A DNA stretch of 40,414 nucleotides, from positions 1 through 40,414 of the forward strand of contig JAFZDX010000005.1 in assembly GCA_017560985.1 (NCBI GenBank). Reading direction: 5' to 3'. Origin of the DNA: Oscillospiraceae bacterium. GTDB taxonomy: Bacteria > Bacillota > Clostridia > Oscillospirales > Ruminococcaceae. A program made the position numbers and the translations under genes. Positions within the stretch are counted from its first letter, which is position 1, and every line of letters starts with the position of its first letter. Shown here in pieces: positions 7,748-15,250 of the stretch. The notes beneath the pieces were generated by a model. The model made no database searches. It worked only from the letters and a program-made list of their open reading frames with translations, and had not been told where the DNA came from.

Positions 7748-8617
7748 ATGGTTAAAGTTATTGGTGTCCGCTTTAAAGAAAGCGGCAAAATCTACTTTTT
7801 AGACCCTGCAGACTTTGAGGTTTCAAAAGGAGACTATGTTATAGTTGATACAGCCAGAGGCCTGGAATGTGGCCTGGTTGTGCAGGGTATCCATACAGAA
7901 AGCGAAGACAAAATTGTAAAACCGCTGAAAGCTGTTTCACGTATTGCCACAAAGCAGGACATCGAAAAGATGCAGCAGAACAGACGCGACGAGAAAAAGG
8001 CTTTTGACATCTGTCTGGAAAAAATTGAAAAACATAAACTGGATATGAAACTGATAGATGTGGAATACACATTTGACCGCAGTAAAGCACTGTTTTACTT
8101 TACTGCTGACGGCCGTGTGGACTTCCGCGAACTGGTAAAAGAACTGGCTGCCATCTTCCGAACCAGAATTGAACTGCGCCAGATTGGCGTACGTGACGAA
8201 AGCAAAATGATGGGCGGCATCGGTGTATGCGGTCAGCCATTCTGCTGTTCACGCTTCCTGTCAGATTTCACACCTGTTTCCATAAAAATGGCAAAGGAAC
8301 AGGGACTGTCACTGAACCCTACAAAAATCAGCGGCAGCTGTGGCAGACTTATGTGCTGTCTGTCCTATGAACAGAACGTTTATGAATATCTTAACAGCAT
8401 CACACCTGGTGTGGGCAGTTACGTGCGCACAGATGACGGTACAGGTACTGTTACAGAAGTTTCACTTCTGGCGGGCAAACTGAAAGTACGCCTGGACAGA
8501 AACAAAGACGGCGTGCCAAAAGAATATGCTGTGGATGATATTTCTGTTATCCGCCGTGCAGGCAGACAGAACACAGACCGCGTGACAGATAAAGAACTGC
8601 GCAGCCTGGAAGACTGA
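7748..8617 (+). CDS. ricT: PSP1 domain protein RicT (YaaT)
   Basis: A 289-residue cytosolic protein. In B. subtilis RicT forms the RicAFT (Y-) complex that carries [4Fe-4S] clusters and guides RNase Y-dependent RNA maturation and development. Visible here are the family opening KVIGVRFKESGKIYFLDP, the PSP1 core GIGVCGQPFCCSRFL and GSCGRLMCCLSYE, supplying the conserved cysteines proposed to bind Fe-S. The start is taken at ATG 7748 because it aligns with the family N-terminus; upstream TTG starts would add 3 or 11 unrelated residues. The Shine-Dalgarno is separated by a stable hairpin (see that entry). RicA and RicF partners are not in the window. Confidence 0.9.
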   Translation: MVKVIGVRFKESGKIYFLDPADFEVSKGDYVIVDTARGLECGLVVQGIHTESEDKIVKPLKAVSRIATKQDIEKMQQNRRDEKKAFDICLEKIEKHKLDMKLIDVEYTFDRSKALFYFTADGRVDFRELVKELAAIFRTRIELRQIGVRDESKMMGGIGVCGQPFCCSRFLSDFTPVSIKMAKEQGLSLNPTKISGSCGRLMCCLSYEQNVYEYLNSITPGVGSYVRTDDGTGTVTEVSLLAGKLKVRLDRNKDGVPKEYAVDDISVIRRAGRQNTDRVTDKELRSLED

Positions 8618-8650
8618 TTTCTGATAAAATTGTGAATTTTTAAAAAACAC

Positions 8651-8679
8651 TTGCACAAAAACAGTTATTGTAGTAGACT
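8651..8679 (+). promoter_or_regulatory. Ferredoxin promoter with overlapping inverted repeat
   Basis: TTGCAC (8651-8656) and TAGACT (8674-8679) are 17 bases apart. An inverted repeat AAAAACAGT/ACTGTTTTT (8657-8685) spans the spacer and -10 and could be an operator or the weak terminator of ricT. Downstream, the leader holds three more palindromes: CAGATTAATCTG (8689-8700), TTTCGGC-ATT-GCCGAAA (8707-8723) and TAGCTATAGCTA (8731-8742). Confidence 0.45.
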
Positions 8680-8763
8680 GTTTTTAAGCAGATTAATCTG
8701 TGTAGCTTTCGGCATTGCCGAAAAAATATATAGCTATAGCTAAAAACAAACGGAGGTATTATC

Positions 8764-8934
8764 ATGGCATACAAAATTACTGATGCTTGCATTATGTGTG
8801 GTGCTTGCGCTGGCGAATGTCCAGTAGGCGCTATCTCTGAAGGTGATGGCAAATTCGTTATCGATGCAGACGCATGTCTCGAATGCGGTGCTTGCGAAGC
8901 TGCTTGCCCAACAGGTGCTATCGAAGCTGAATAA
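8764..8934 (+). CDS. 2[4Fe-4S] clostridial-type ferredoxin
   Basis: A 56-residue electron carrier. Two CxxCxxCxxxCP clusters are complete: C9, C12, C15, C19 and C38, C41, C44, C48. Size and symmetry match clostridial ferredoxins that serve pyruvate:ferredoxin oxidoreductase, hydrogenase and similar low-potential enzymes in anaerobes. The start ATG has CGGAGG upstream. Codon use (GCT, GGT, ATC, TGC) differs from neighbours, which favour GCA/GCC and CTG, as expected for a highly expressed gene rather than transfer. It is monocistronic, flanked by its own promoter and a strong terminator. Confidence 0.96.
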   Translation: MAYKITDACIMCGACAGECPVGAISEGDGKFVIDADACLECGACEAACPTGAIEAE

Positions 8935-8956
8935 TTAAAATTCGTTTGGAATAACT

Positions 8957-8985
8957 TGCGGCCCATCGGCCGCAGTTTTTCTTTA
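8957..8985 (+). terminator. Terminator of the ferredoxin gene
   Basis: TGCGGCC-CATC-GGCCGCA, a 7-bp G+C-rich stem with a 4-base loop, followed by GTTTTTCTTT, 22 bases after the ferredoxin stop. Confidence 0.9.
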
Positions 8986-9054
8986 TATAGCCTTTTTATT
9001 GAAGATATTGTATAATTGTGTTGATACCGTAAAACAGCTGTACAGGAGCTATAT

Positions 9055-9645
9055 ATGATTATTGATATTTCACAGGAAATACTTTCCTGCCAGGTATACC
9101 CCGGCGACACCACACCCTCAGCACACAAGATAATGGATATGGCAAAAGGGGATTTGTACAATCTTACAGACTTTTCAATGTGTGCCCACAACGGCACCCA
9201 TATTGACGCACCGCGGCATTTTATAAAAGATGGCAAAACTGTGGACATGATGCCGCTGTCTTGTTTTGTGGGTCACTGCTTTGTGGCACACCACAGCGGG
9301 CAGATGTCAGCCTCTGATGCTGTTGAAATTATGGCGCAGGCACAGAAAGCAAAGGCTATGCACCGCATACTTATAGCAGGTGACAGCATCGTTACACCGC
9401 AGGCGGCAGAAGTTTTTGCTGAAAATAAAATATTGCTTCTGGGTGTGGAAAGCCAGTCTGTCGGTCCGGTGGATGCACCAATGGCAGTGCATAAAATACT
9501 TTTATCACAGGAAATCGTACTGCTGGAAGGTCTGGTGCTGAAAAACATACCGCAGGGTAGATATTTCCTGTCTGCACAGCCTTTGAATATTGCAGGTGCG
9601 GAAGGTGCTCCCTGCAGGGCAATACTGATAGGTGACGCGGTATGA
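9055..9645 (+). CDS. Cyclase family protein (arylformamidase/KynB-like metal hydrolase)
   Basis: A 196-residue member of the cyclase family, which contains kynurenine formamidase and related metal-dependent amidases. The diagnostic metal motif HxGTHxDxPxHF is present as HNGTHIDAPRHF. The opening IIDISQEILSCQVYPGD matches the family N-terminus. KynB-type proteins are about 200-210 residues, so it is full length. No tryptophan catabolism genes are nearby, so formylkynurenine as substrate is not supported. Shine-Dalgarno CAGGAG precedes the ATG and a TATAAT (9011-9016) lies upstream. Its stop codon overlaps the start of the CadD-like gene by four bases (ATGA), so they are coupled. Confidence 0.85.
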   Translation: MIIDISQEILSCQVYPGDTTPSAHKIMDMAKGDLYNLTDFSMCAHNGTHIDAPRHFIKDGKTVDMMPLSCFVGHCFVAHHSGQMSASDAVEIMAQAQKAKAMHRILIAGDSIVTPQAAEVFAENKILLLGVESQSVGPVDAPMAVHKILLSQEIVLLEGLVLKNIPQGRYFLSAQPLNIAGAEGAPCRAILIGDAV

Positions 9646-10205
9646 TTGCCACATTTTTTACGGCAGTAATGGCGTTCATAGCCACAAACACTGACGATTT
9701 GTTTATAAATATGCTGCTGTTTTCAGCGGCAACCGATAAAAAACAGACCACTGCCATTGTCCAGGGCAAGTTTCTTGGTACGGCCCTGTTGCTGGCTATC
9801 AGCGGCAGTGCCGCTTTTGGCCTGCAGGCTGTTGCAGGAAACCGGCTGTGGCTGTTGGGATTTGTGCCGATAGCGCTGGGGCTGAAGGTTTTATGGAACA
9901 ATATAAGAGGTAATAATGAAGACGGAGCAGAAAGCATCACTCCGTCCGGTGCTGTAAATAGTGCCCTTATCACCCTGGCCAGCGGTGCAGACAATATAGG
10001 TGTCTATATACCCCTGCTGGCAGGCTTTACATTCGGCCAGATGATGTTTTGCGCAGTAATTTTCTTTGTTATGACAGGGCTGTTCTGCATTCTTGGTAAA
10101 AAGCTGGCGGAGATGCCGGTGTTCAGAACATTAATGGAAAAATACAGGCAGATTCTTACACCTGTTATATACATAGCTCTTGGGCTTTACATTATTTTTT
10201 GTTGA
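9642..10205 (+). CDS. CadD-family transporter (cadmium resistance type)
   Basis: A 187-residue integral membrane protein with five or so hydrophobic helices. The family motif pair is visible: FIATNTDDLFIN in the first helix and SGADNIGVYIPLL in the middle, with charged Asp residues inside membrane segments as in LysE-superfamily CadD proteins. The family is linked to cadmium resistance in staphylococci; the natural substrate here is not known. It overlaps the preceding cyclase gene by four bases and is followed by a HAD phosphatase after 15 bases, so the three probably form one operon. No metal-responsive regulator is adjacent. Confidence 0.8.
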   Translation: MIATFFTAVMAFIATNTDDLFINMLLFSAATDKKQTTAIVQGKFLGTALLLAISGSAAFGLQAVAGNRLWLLGFVPIALGLKVLWNNIRGNNEDGAESITPSGAVNSALITLASGADNIGVYIPLLAGFTFGQMMFCAVIFFVMTGLFCILGKKLAEMPVFRTLMEKYRQILTPVIYIALGLYIIFC

Positions 10206-10220
10206 TTTATGGAGAAATAT

Positions 10221-11036
10221 ATGATTAAACTTATTGCAACTGACCTGGACGGGTCTTTGCTTGACGATAACAAACAGCTGCCGCCAGATTTTGAAACAGT
10301 GCTTTCACAGCTGAAAGATATGGGCATTGCCTTTGCCGCAGTTTCCGGCCGCAACTTTGACGCTATCCACCCTACACTGGGGGACAGTATCAATACTATG
10401 ATATGCGTCTGCAACAATGGTGCAAATATTTATGAAAAAGGTGTGAATACTGTAAACCACCCTATTACCACAGACCAGGTTCACCGCACACTGGACGCCA
10501 TAAAGGATATGGAAAATACTGTGCCACTGCTGTTTACAATGGATAAATGTTTTGGTGTGGCAGGTCCACAGGGCTTTATGGAATGGGCCCAGCGGCCGTA
10601 TTCCCCGCTGGAATGGCTGGACAGTTATGAAGATTTTTACAAAATCACTGATGATGTGTATAAAATTTCTGTTTATGACGGCAGCGGCGATATAGAAAAC
10701 TACTCTTACCCTGTTATCCGCAAAGCTATGGAAAAGGACACATCAGTGTATGTCAGTGGTGAAATCTGGGTGGACATTGTCAGCAACAAAGCCAGCAAAG
10801 GCTATGGTCTGCAGCTGATAATGGACAAACTGGGTGTGAAAAAAGAAGAAACTATGGCATTCGGTGACTATTTCAACGACGAAACCCTGCTGGCTGCAGC
10901 TGGCTGGCCTTTCGTTATGGAAAACGGCGTACAACTGCTGAAAGACAGATATTCCCACCACGCAGATTCAAACAACAATGGCGGTGTTACAAAAGCCATC
11001 AGGGAATATGTAATTGAAAAAACAAAAACACTGTAA
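10221..11036 (+). CDS. Cof-type HAD-IIB family hydrolase
   Basis: A 271-residue phosphatase. The nucleophile motif is DLDGS (D8, D10; the usual T is S), SGR marks motif II, and the terminal metal motif is GDYFNDETLLAAAG. A Cof-type cap domain lies between. These enzymes dephosphorylate sugar phosphates, nucleotides or flavin precursors with broad specificity. ATG 10221 is chosen because GGAG lies six bases upstream; the ATG four codons earlier overlaps that site. It is the last gene of the cyclase-CadD-HAD group and ends at a bidirectional terminator. Confidence 0.88.
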   Translation: MIKLIATDLDGSLLDDNKQLPPDFETVLSQLKDMGIAFAAVSGRNFDAIHPTLGDSINTMICVCNNGANIYEKGVNTVNHPITTDQVHRTLDAIKDMENTVPLLFTMDKCFGVAGPQGFMEWAQRPYSPLEWLDSYEDFYKITDDVYKISVYDGSGDIENYSYPVIRKAMEKDTSVYVSGEIWVDIVSNKASKGYGLQLIMDKLGVKKEETMAFGDYFNDETLLAAAGWPFVMENGVQLLKDRYSHHADSNNNGGVTKAIREYVIEKTKTL

Positions 11037-11069
11037 ATTCATTGTTACCGTAAGCATTGCATAAAAACA

Positions 11070-11100
11070 AAAGACAAGGTGTAAAAACCTTGTCTTTTTT
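11070..11100. terminator. Bidirectional terminator
   Basis: AAAGACAAGG pairs with CCTTGTCTTT around an 8-base loop, with a T run on the + side and A-rich sequence on the other. It separates the converging HAD and nitroreductase genes. Confidence 0.85.
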
Positions 11101-11101
11101 A

Positions 11102-11632
11102 TTATACCTTGATAATGTAGTTTTCTTTTCTTGGAATTGGTGTTGGCTGTTCGCAGTCGGCATAGCCCAGTGCGATGGAACATACCCCGCGCAGGTTTTC
11201 TTCTATACCCCATTCTTTTAAAAGCTGTTTGCCTTCTTCCATTGCAAACATTTCTTTACATCTGTGAATCCAGCAGCTGCCCAGACCCATTGCGTAGGCG
11301 GCGTTCAGCAGATTTACTGTAACAGAAGCAGAGTCCAGAATGGCTATTTCTTCATTTACTGCTCTTTCTGTTGCCAGCACCAGCAGGATAACAGGTGCGC
11401 CGTAATATGGGTCGCGGTCTGTACCCATCACTTTGGCGTTCAGTTTTTTTACTTTGTTTACTTTTTCTTCATCCTGCACTACCAGAATCACAGGTGACTG
11501 TCTGCCACTGCCTGTTGGGGCAAATGTACCTGCTTCCAGCACTGCATCCAGCACATCTGCAGGTATTGCATCAGGTTTGAATTTTCTTATTGCACGTCTG
11601 TTCAGCAATACTTCCATCGCTTCTTTTTTCAT
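11102..11632 (-). CDS. Nitroreductase family protein
   Basis: A 176-residue FMN-binding oxidoreductase. The N-terminal LLNRRAIRKFKPDAIP is the classic FMN phosphate-binding segment, followed by AGTFAPTGSGRQSPV, and the C-terminal half has MGLGSCWIHRCKEMF and ALGYAD. The protein is at the short end for the family but complete. It would reduce nitro compounds or quinones with NAD(P)H; the natural role is not evident. Shine-Dalgarno CCGGAGG lies upstream of the ATG. Promoter elements TTGCAA (11683-11688) and TATAAT (11659-11664) with an 18-base spacer lie on the minus strand, back to back with the ispDF promoter. Confidence 0.88.
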   Translation of the reverse strand: MKKEAMEVLLNRRAIRKFKPDAIPADVLDAVLEAGTFAPTGSGRQSPVILVVQDEEKVNKVKKLNAKVMGTDRDPYYGAPVILLVLATERAVNEEIAILDSASVTVNLLNAAYAMGLGSCWIHRCKEMFAMEEGKQLLKEWGIEENLRGVCSIALGYADCEQPTPIPRKENYIIKV

Positions 11633-11658
11633 AATATTACCTCCGGCCTTTTTATTTA

Positions 11659-11736
11659 ATTATACATTGCCAAAGGATATAATTGCAATAAATTCACAAT
11701 CTTTTCTTTGTATTTTACCTGGCGGTGTTGTATAAT
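11659..11736. promoter_or_regulatory. Divergent promoters for nitroreductase (-) and ispDF (+)
   Basis: Minus strand: TTGCAA (11683-11688), 18-base spacer, TATAAT (11659-11664). Plus strand: TTGTAT (11708-11713), 17-base spacer, TATAAT (11731-11736). The two promoters do not overlap. Confidence 0.55.
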
Positions 11737-11785
11737 CATAGTATGATGAAAAACTGCATCTTCGCAAAGGCAAAAGGTAATATTT

Positions 11786-12913
11786 ATGTATAAAAATAAA
11801 CAGGTATACGCTGTTGTGCTGGCGGCAGGAAAAGGCACAAGAATAGGTTTTGACAAAATGTTGTACAAGCTGGACAGATATGAAGTAGCCCATCACTCTA
11901 TTTCAAAATTCCAGGAAAATGAATTTGTAGACTGCATTATTGTTGCGGCAGGGGAAAACTATGATGAAATAAAACAGATTGCCGCACGTTTTTCAAAAGT
12001 AAAAACAGTGGTAAAAGGTGGTGCAACCCGCGCATTAAGCGTGCTGAATGCACTGGAAGTTATTGAAACTGACGGAATTGTGGCAATACACGACGGTGCC
12101 AGACCTTATGTGTCACAGGCTGTAATCAATGCTGCAATAGATGGAGCATTCGACCACGATGCGGCAGTGCCTTGTGTAAAGGTAAAGGACACTATCAAAG
12201 TATCTGGCGGCGGTTTTATTGACGCCACACCGGACAGAAATACCCTTTACATAACACAGACACCACAGGCATTCAGTGTATCTTTATACAAAAAACTGGC
12301 GGCAGAAATTTTTGATGATAGTATCACAGATGATGCCCAGCTGTTTGAAAAGGCAGGGGTAGCGGTGAAAATTACCCCGGGTGCATATGAAAACTATAAA
12401 ATAACAACTATTGACGATATAAAAAAGGAGACAAAAATGAGAATTGGTCACGGTTACGATGTACATAAACTGGTGGAAGGCAGAAAGCTGATTATGGGCG
12501 GTGTGGAAATACCTTTTGAAAAAGGCCTGCTGGGTCATTCCGATGCTGACGTTGTGCTGCACGCAGTCAGCGATGCACTGCTGGGTGCCCTTGCCCTGGG
12601 CGATATAGGCAAGCACTTTCCGGACACTGACCCACGTTATAAAGGTGCAGACAGTCTGGTGCTGTTGGGCCACGTGGCAGATATGATTTTTGACCACGGT
12701 GCAGACGTGGAAAATGTGGATGTGACAATTCTCTGCCAGCGACCAAAACTGGCCCCTCACATTCCAAAAATGAGAGAAAACATTGCAAAGGCACTGCACT
12801 GCGATATCAGCCGTGTTTCTATAAAGGCCACCACAGAAGAAGGCCTGGGCTTCACAGGAGAAGGCCTGGGTATTGCGGTACACAGCGTATGTCTGCTGAA
12901 AACAGCCGACTGA
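11786..12913 (+). CDS. ispDF: Bifunctional IspD/IspF (MEP pathway)
   Basis: A 375-residue fusion of two MEP-pathway isoprenoid enzymes. Residues 1-215 are IspD, 2-C-methyl-D-erythritol 4-phosphate cytidylyltransferase, with [12 protein letters not shown] nucleotide-binding motif, HDGARPYVS and TQTPQAFS. Residues 218-375 are IspF, the 2,4-cyclodiphosphate synthase, with [34 protein letters not shown] and [15 protein letters not shown]. IspE, the enzyme acting between them, is not in the window. An ideal Shine-Dalgarno (AAAGGAG) followed six bases later by an in-frame ATG lies at the domain junction, so free IspF may also be made. The CdaA gene follows after 211 bases. Confidence 0.94.
   Translation: MYKNKQVYAVVLAAGKGTRIGFDKMLYKLDRYEVAHHSISKFQENEFVDCIIVAAGENYDEIKQIAARFSKVKTVVKGGATRALSVLNALEVIETDGIVAIHDGARPYVSQAVINAAIDGAFDHDAAVPCVKVKDTIKVSGGGFIDATPDRNTLYITQTPQAFSVSLYKKLAAEIFDDSITDDAQLFEKAGVAVKITPGAYENYKITTIDDIKKETKMRIGHGYDVHKLVEGRKLIMGGVEIPFEKGLLGHSDADVVLHAVSDALLGALALGDIGKHFPDTDPRYKGADSLVLLGHVADMIFDHGADVENVDVTILCQRPKLAPHIPKMRENIAKALHCDISRVSIKATTEEGLGFTGEGLGIAVHSVCLLKTAD
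12421..12439 (+). promoter_or_regulatory. Internal ribosome binding site at the IspD-IspF junction
   Basis: AAAAAAGGAG (12421-12430) with a 6-base spacer to an in-frame ATG (12437-12439, codon 218), which is exactly the family start of IspF (MRIGHGYD). Initiation here would give a 158-residue stand-alone IspF. Confidence 0.6.
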
Positions 12914-12967
12914 CAATAAATTTGTAGTTGCCTGCTGATTGTAAAATGGCCTTTTGATTGCTGTGGG

Positions 12968-12996
12968 CTGATTGGGACAGGGCAATCAGTTTCAAC
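12968..12996 (+). terminator. Possible terminator after ispDF
   Basis: CTGATTG pairs with CAATCAG around an 8-base loop, then TTTCAACTTT. The stem is modest and the T run is broken. Confidence 0.4.
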
Positions 12997-13051
12997 TTTA
13001 TTAAACTTTTATTACAAATTTTTTATAATGCTTTTAATATCTTTATTTATA

Positions 13052-13060
13052 TGCTAAAAT
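13052..13060 (+). promoter_or_regulatory. Extended -10 promoter candidate for cdaA
   Basis: TG one base before TAAAAT, in an A+T-rich region 64 bases before the cdaA start. No convincing -35 is seen. Confidence 0.35.
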
Positions 13061-13124
13061 AATGGGATAGAAAAAGTATATCCTGCTGTGTTTACAGCGT
13101 TAATTTATAAAAGGCGGTGAAATT

Positions 13125-13997
13125 ATGAGTTTTTCTGATATCGTGGGCCGACTGAGCAATATTATGCAGTCTGTCGGTTTTGCTGATATTCTGGATATAG
13201 CCATTATTTCTGTGGTTATCTACTATGTACTGAATATGCTGAAAAAGACCAGGGCTTTCCAGCTGATGATTGGTGTAGGCATATTCTTTGCTGTGTATAT
13301 CGTTGCCATAACATTCAAACTGAAGGCCACCACCTTCCTTATCGATACATTGCTGCAGGTTGGTCTTATTGCCCTGCTGGTAGTGTTCCAGCCGGAACTG
13401 CGCCGCGCCCTTGAACAGGTGGGCAGTCTGAATATGTTTTCCCGCAGTTATATGCGCAGACGTACCTATGAAGATAGGGAAGTTGAACAGCTGCGCAAAG
13501 CCATTGCCGCTATATGTGACGGTGTGGAAAGAATGAGCGAAAAGCAGACAGGCGCACTGATTGTTATGGAAAATTTCAATCGTCTGGAAAGTGTAAAAAT
13601 GTCCGGTACTCCTGTAAATGCAGATATTACACCTGAACTTATCGGCACTATTTTTTACGATGGCTCACCACTGCATGACGGTGCAGTTGTTGTTCATCAG
13701 GGGCGTATTACCCACGCAGGCTGTGTACTGCCACTGTCGGACAATCTGGAAATCAGTAAAGAAATGGGTACACGTCACCGTGCAGCCTTGGGTATCAGTG
13801 AAGTCAGCGACGTTATCGCACTGGTTGTAAGTGAAGAAACAGGCACTATTTCCTATGCCAAAAACGGTGTTCTGCGCCGCAATCAGGACAGACATTCCAT
13901 TTACGAAATGCTGACAAAAGAATTTGTACAGCCTATTATAGATGCCCGGGACAAAGGTGTGGCCGGCGGCTTTTTAAGGAGGAAGAATGATGAATAG
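13125..13997 (+). CDS. cdaA: Diadenylate cyclase CdaA
   Basis: A 290-residue membrane enzyme that makes cyclic di-AMP from two ATP. Three N-terminal membrane helices (about residues 21-39, 45-64, 71-90) precede the DAC domain. The active-site motifs are intact: DGA at 185-187 in SPLHDGAVVV and RHR at 217-219 in GTRHRAALG. Length matches CdaA (about 275). The next gene, overlapping by 11 bases, encodes its regulator CdaR. glmM, the third member of the usual cdaA-cdaR-glmM operon, is missing here. The start ATG has AAGGCGGTG upstream. The receptor DarA is encoded about 6 kb upstream. Confidence 0.95.
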   Translation: MSFSDIVGRLSNIMQSVGFADILDIAIISVVIYYVLNMLKKTRAFQLMIGVGIFFAVYIVAITFKLKATTFLIDTLLQVGLIALLVVFQPELRRALEQVGSLNMFSRSYMRRRTYEDREVEQLRKAIAAICDGVERMSEKQTGALIVMENFNRLESVKMSGTPVNADITPELIGTIFYDGSPLHDGAVVVHQGRITHAGCVLPLSDNLEISKEMGTRHRAALGISEVSDVIALVVSEETGTISYAKNGVLRRNQDRHSIYEMLTKEFVQPIIDARDKGVAGGFLRRKNDE

Positions 13998-15231
13998 CAG
14001 ATTATCAAAACTTCTTGATGACAGCCGCTTCCTGAAATTTATTTCTGTTGTTATGGCCGTTATCCTCTGGGGATATGTGGTAGTGTTTGTAAACAACGAA
14101 CATACCACCACCATCCACGATGTACCTATAAATATGCAGTACCGTGCCAGCGCCTATCAGTCAATGGGGTTGGATGTTATAGAAATGGACATTACCTCTG
14201 TGGATGTTTCTGTTACAGGTCCGCGTTCAGTTACTGGTGACCTGACAGCTGACGATATTATTGTTTATCCGTCTATCACAGGTATTGATGGTCCGGGCAG
14301 TTACACATTTGTGCTCACGTCAGACAAAACATCCAACATATCCAACTTCACCATCAATTCTTACAGCAAGGATAATGTTACTGTAAGATTTGACAGGCTT
14401 ATCAGCAAGGAATTCCCTGTGGAAGTGGATATTTCTTCAGTTGTGGTTGATTCTGACTATATGGCAGAACGTCCTACCACAAACCCATCCACAGTTACAA
14501 TCACAGGCCCTGAATATAAAATAAATTCTATTTCCAGGGTTGTGGCCGCCACAGTTACAACAGAAACTTTGTCACAGACTGCTGTATTGCCAAGCAAAGT
14601 CAGCCTGTATGATGAAAACGGCGGGCTGATAGATGACAAACTGCTGTCTATGAATGTGGCAGAAGTGGATATTACCATACCTATTACTAAAGAAGTGATA
14701 CTGCCTGTGAAAGTGGAATATGTAAATGTTCCTGCAGGTTTTGACACAGGAATACTGCACCAGTCACTTTCTGTAAAAGAAATACGCCTGTCAGTGCCGG
14801 CACAGTCTGCCTCTGCACTTACAGATTTCGTGGTGGGTTATATAGACCTGGCCACACTGAAAACAAATGAAAAATATGTGTTTGACCTTAAACTGCCATC
14901 AGGTTACCGCAGTCTTGACGAAGTGACACAGATTTCTGTGTCTGTGTCCGGTGAAAACCTGACAGAAAGGTTGATGGATGTTTCTGAAATAAAAATTCTC
15001 AACGATGCCGATGGCGATATTCAGCTGATGACAAAAGTTATCAGCAATGTTTCCATTATCGGTGAAAAGACAGCGGTAGAATCACTGTCAGCCGGCAGTG
15101 TTATCGCACAGATAGATGCCGCCACACTTACAGCGGCCCAGGGCCAGCAGTCTGTGGAAGTGGATTTCATCATTCCATCCACCAATGGGGCTTATGTTAA
15201 AGGTGCATACACTGTAAATATCAAAAAATAA
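13987..15231 (+). CDS. cdaR: CdaA regulatory protein CdaR (YbbR domains)
   Basis: A 414-residue protein with one N-terminal membrane anchor (about 18-36, FISVVMAVILWGYVVVFV) and an extracytoplasmic part made of repeated YbbR-like beta domains; recurring patterns such as VSVTGPRSV, VTITGPEYKI and SIIGEKTAV mark at least three repeats. CdaR binds and modulates CdaA at the membrane. Two adjacent ATGs (13987, 13990) both suit the AAGGAGG site (spacers of 4 and 7), so the first residue is uncertain by one codon. Translation overlaps the end of cdaA, indicating coupling. Confidence 0.88.
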   Translation: MMNSRLSKLLDDSRFLKFISVVMAVILWGYVVVFVNNEHTTTIHDVPINMQYRASAYQSMGLDVIEMDITSVDVSVTGPRSVTGDLTADDIIVYPSITGIDGPGSYTFVLTSDKTSNISNFTINSYSKDNVTVRFDRLISKEFPVEVDISSVVVDSDYMAERPTTNPSTVTITGPEYKINSISRVVAATVTTETLSQTAVLPSKVSLYDENGGLIDDKLLSMNVAEVDITIPITKEVILPVKVEYVNVPAGFDTGILHQSLSVKEIRLSVPAQSASALTDFVVGYIDLATLKTNEKYVFDLKLPSGYRSLDEVTQISVSVSGENLTERLMDVSEIKILNDADGDIQLMTKVISNVSIIGEKTAVESLSAGSVIAQIDAATLTAAQGQQSVEVDFIIPSTNGAYVKGAYTVNIKK

Positions 15232-15250
15232 TCTGTAAGGAGGAAGCGGT

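Noticed and set aside
12914..13124. Cyclic di-AMP (ydaO) riboswitch before cdaA
   Set aside because: The 211-base gap lacks the conserved ydaO motifs; only a weak hairpin and an extended -10 are seen.
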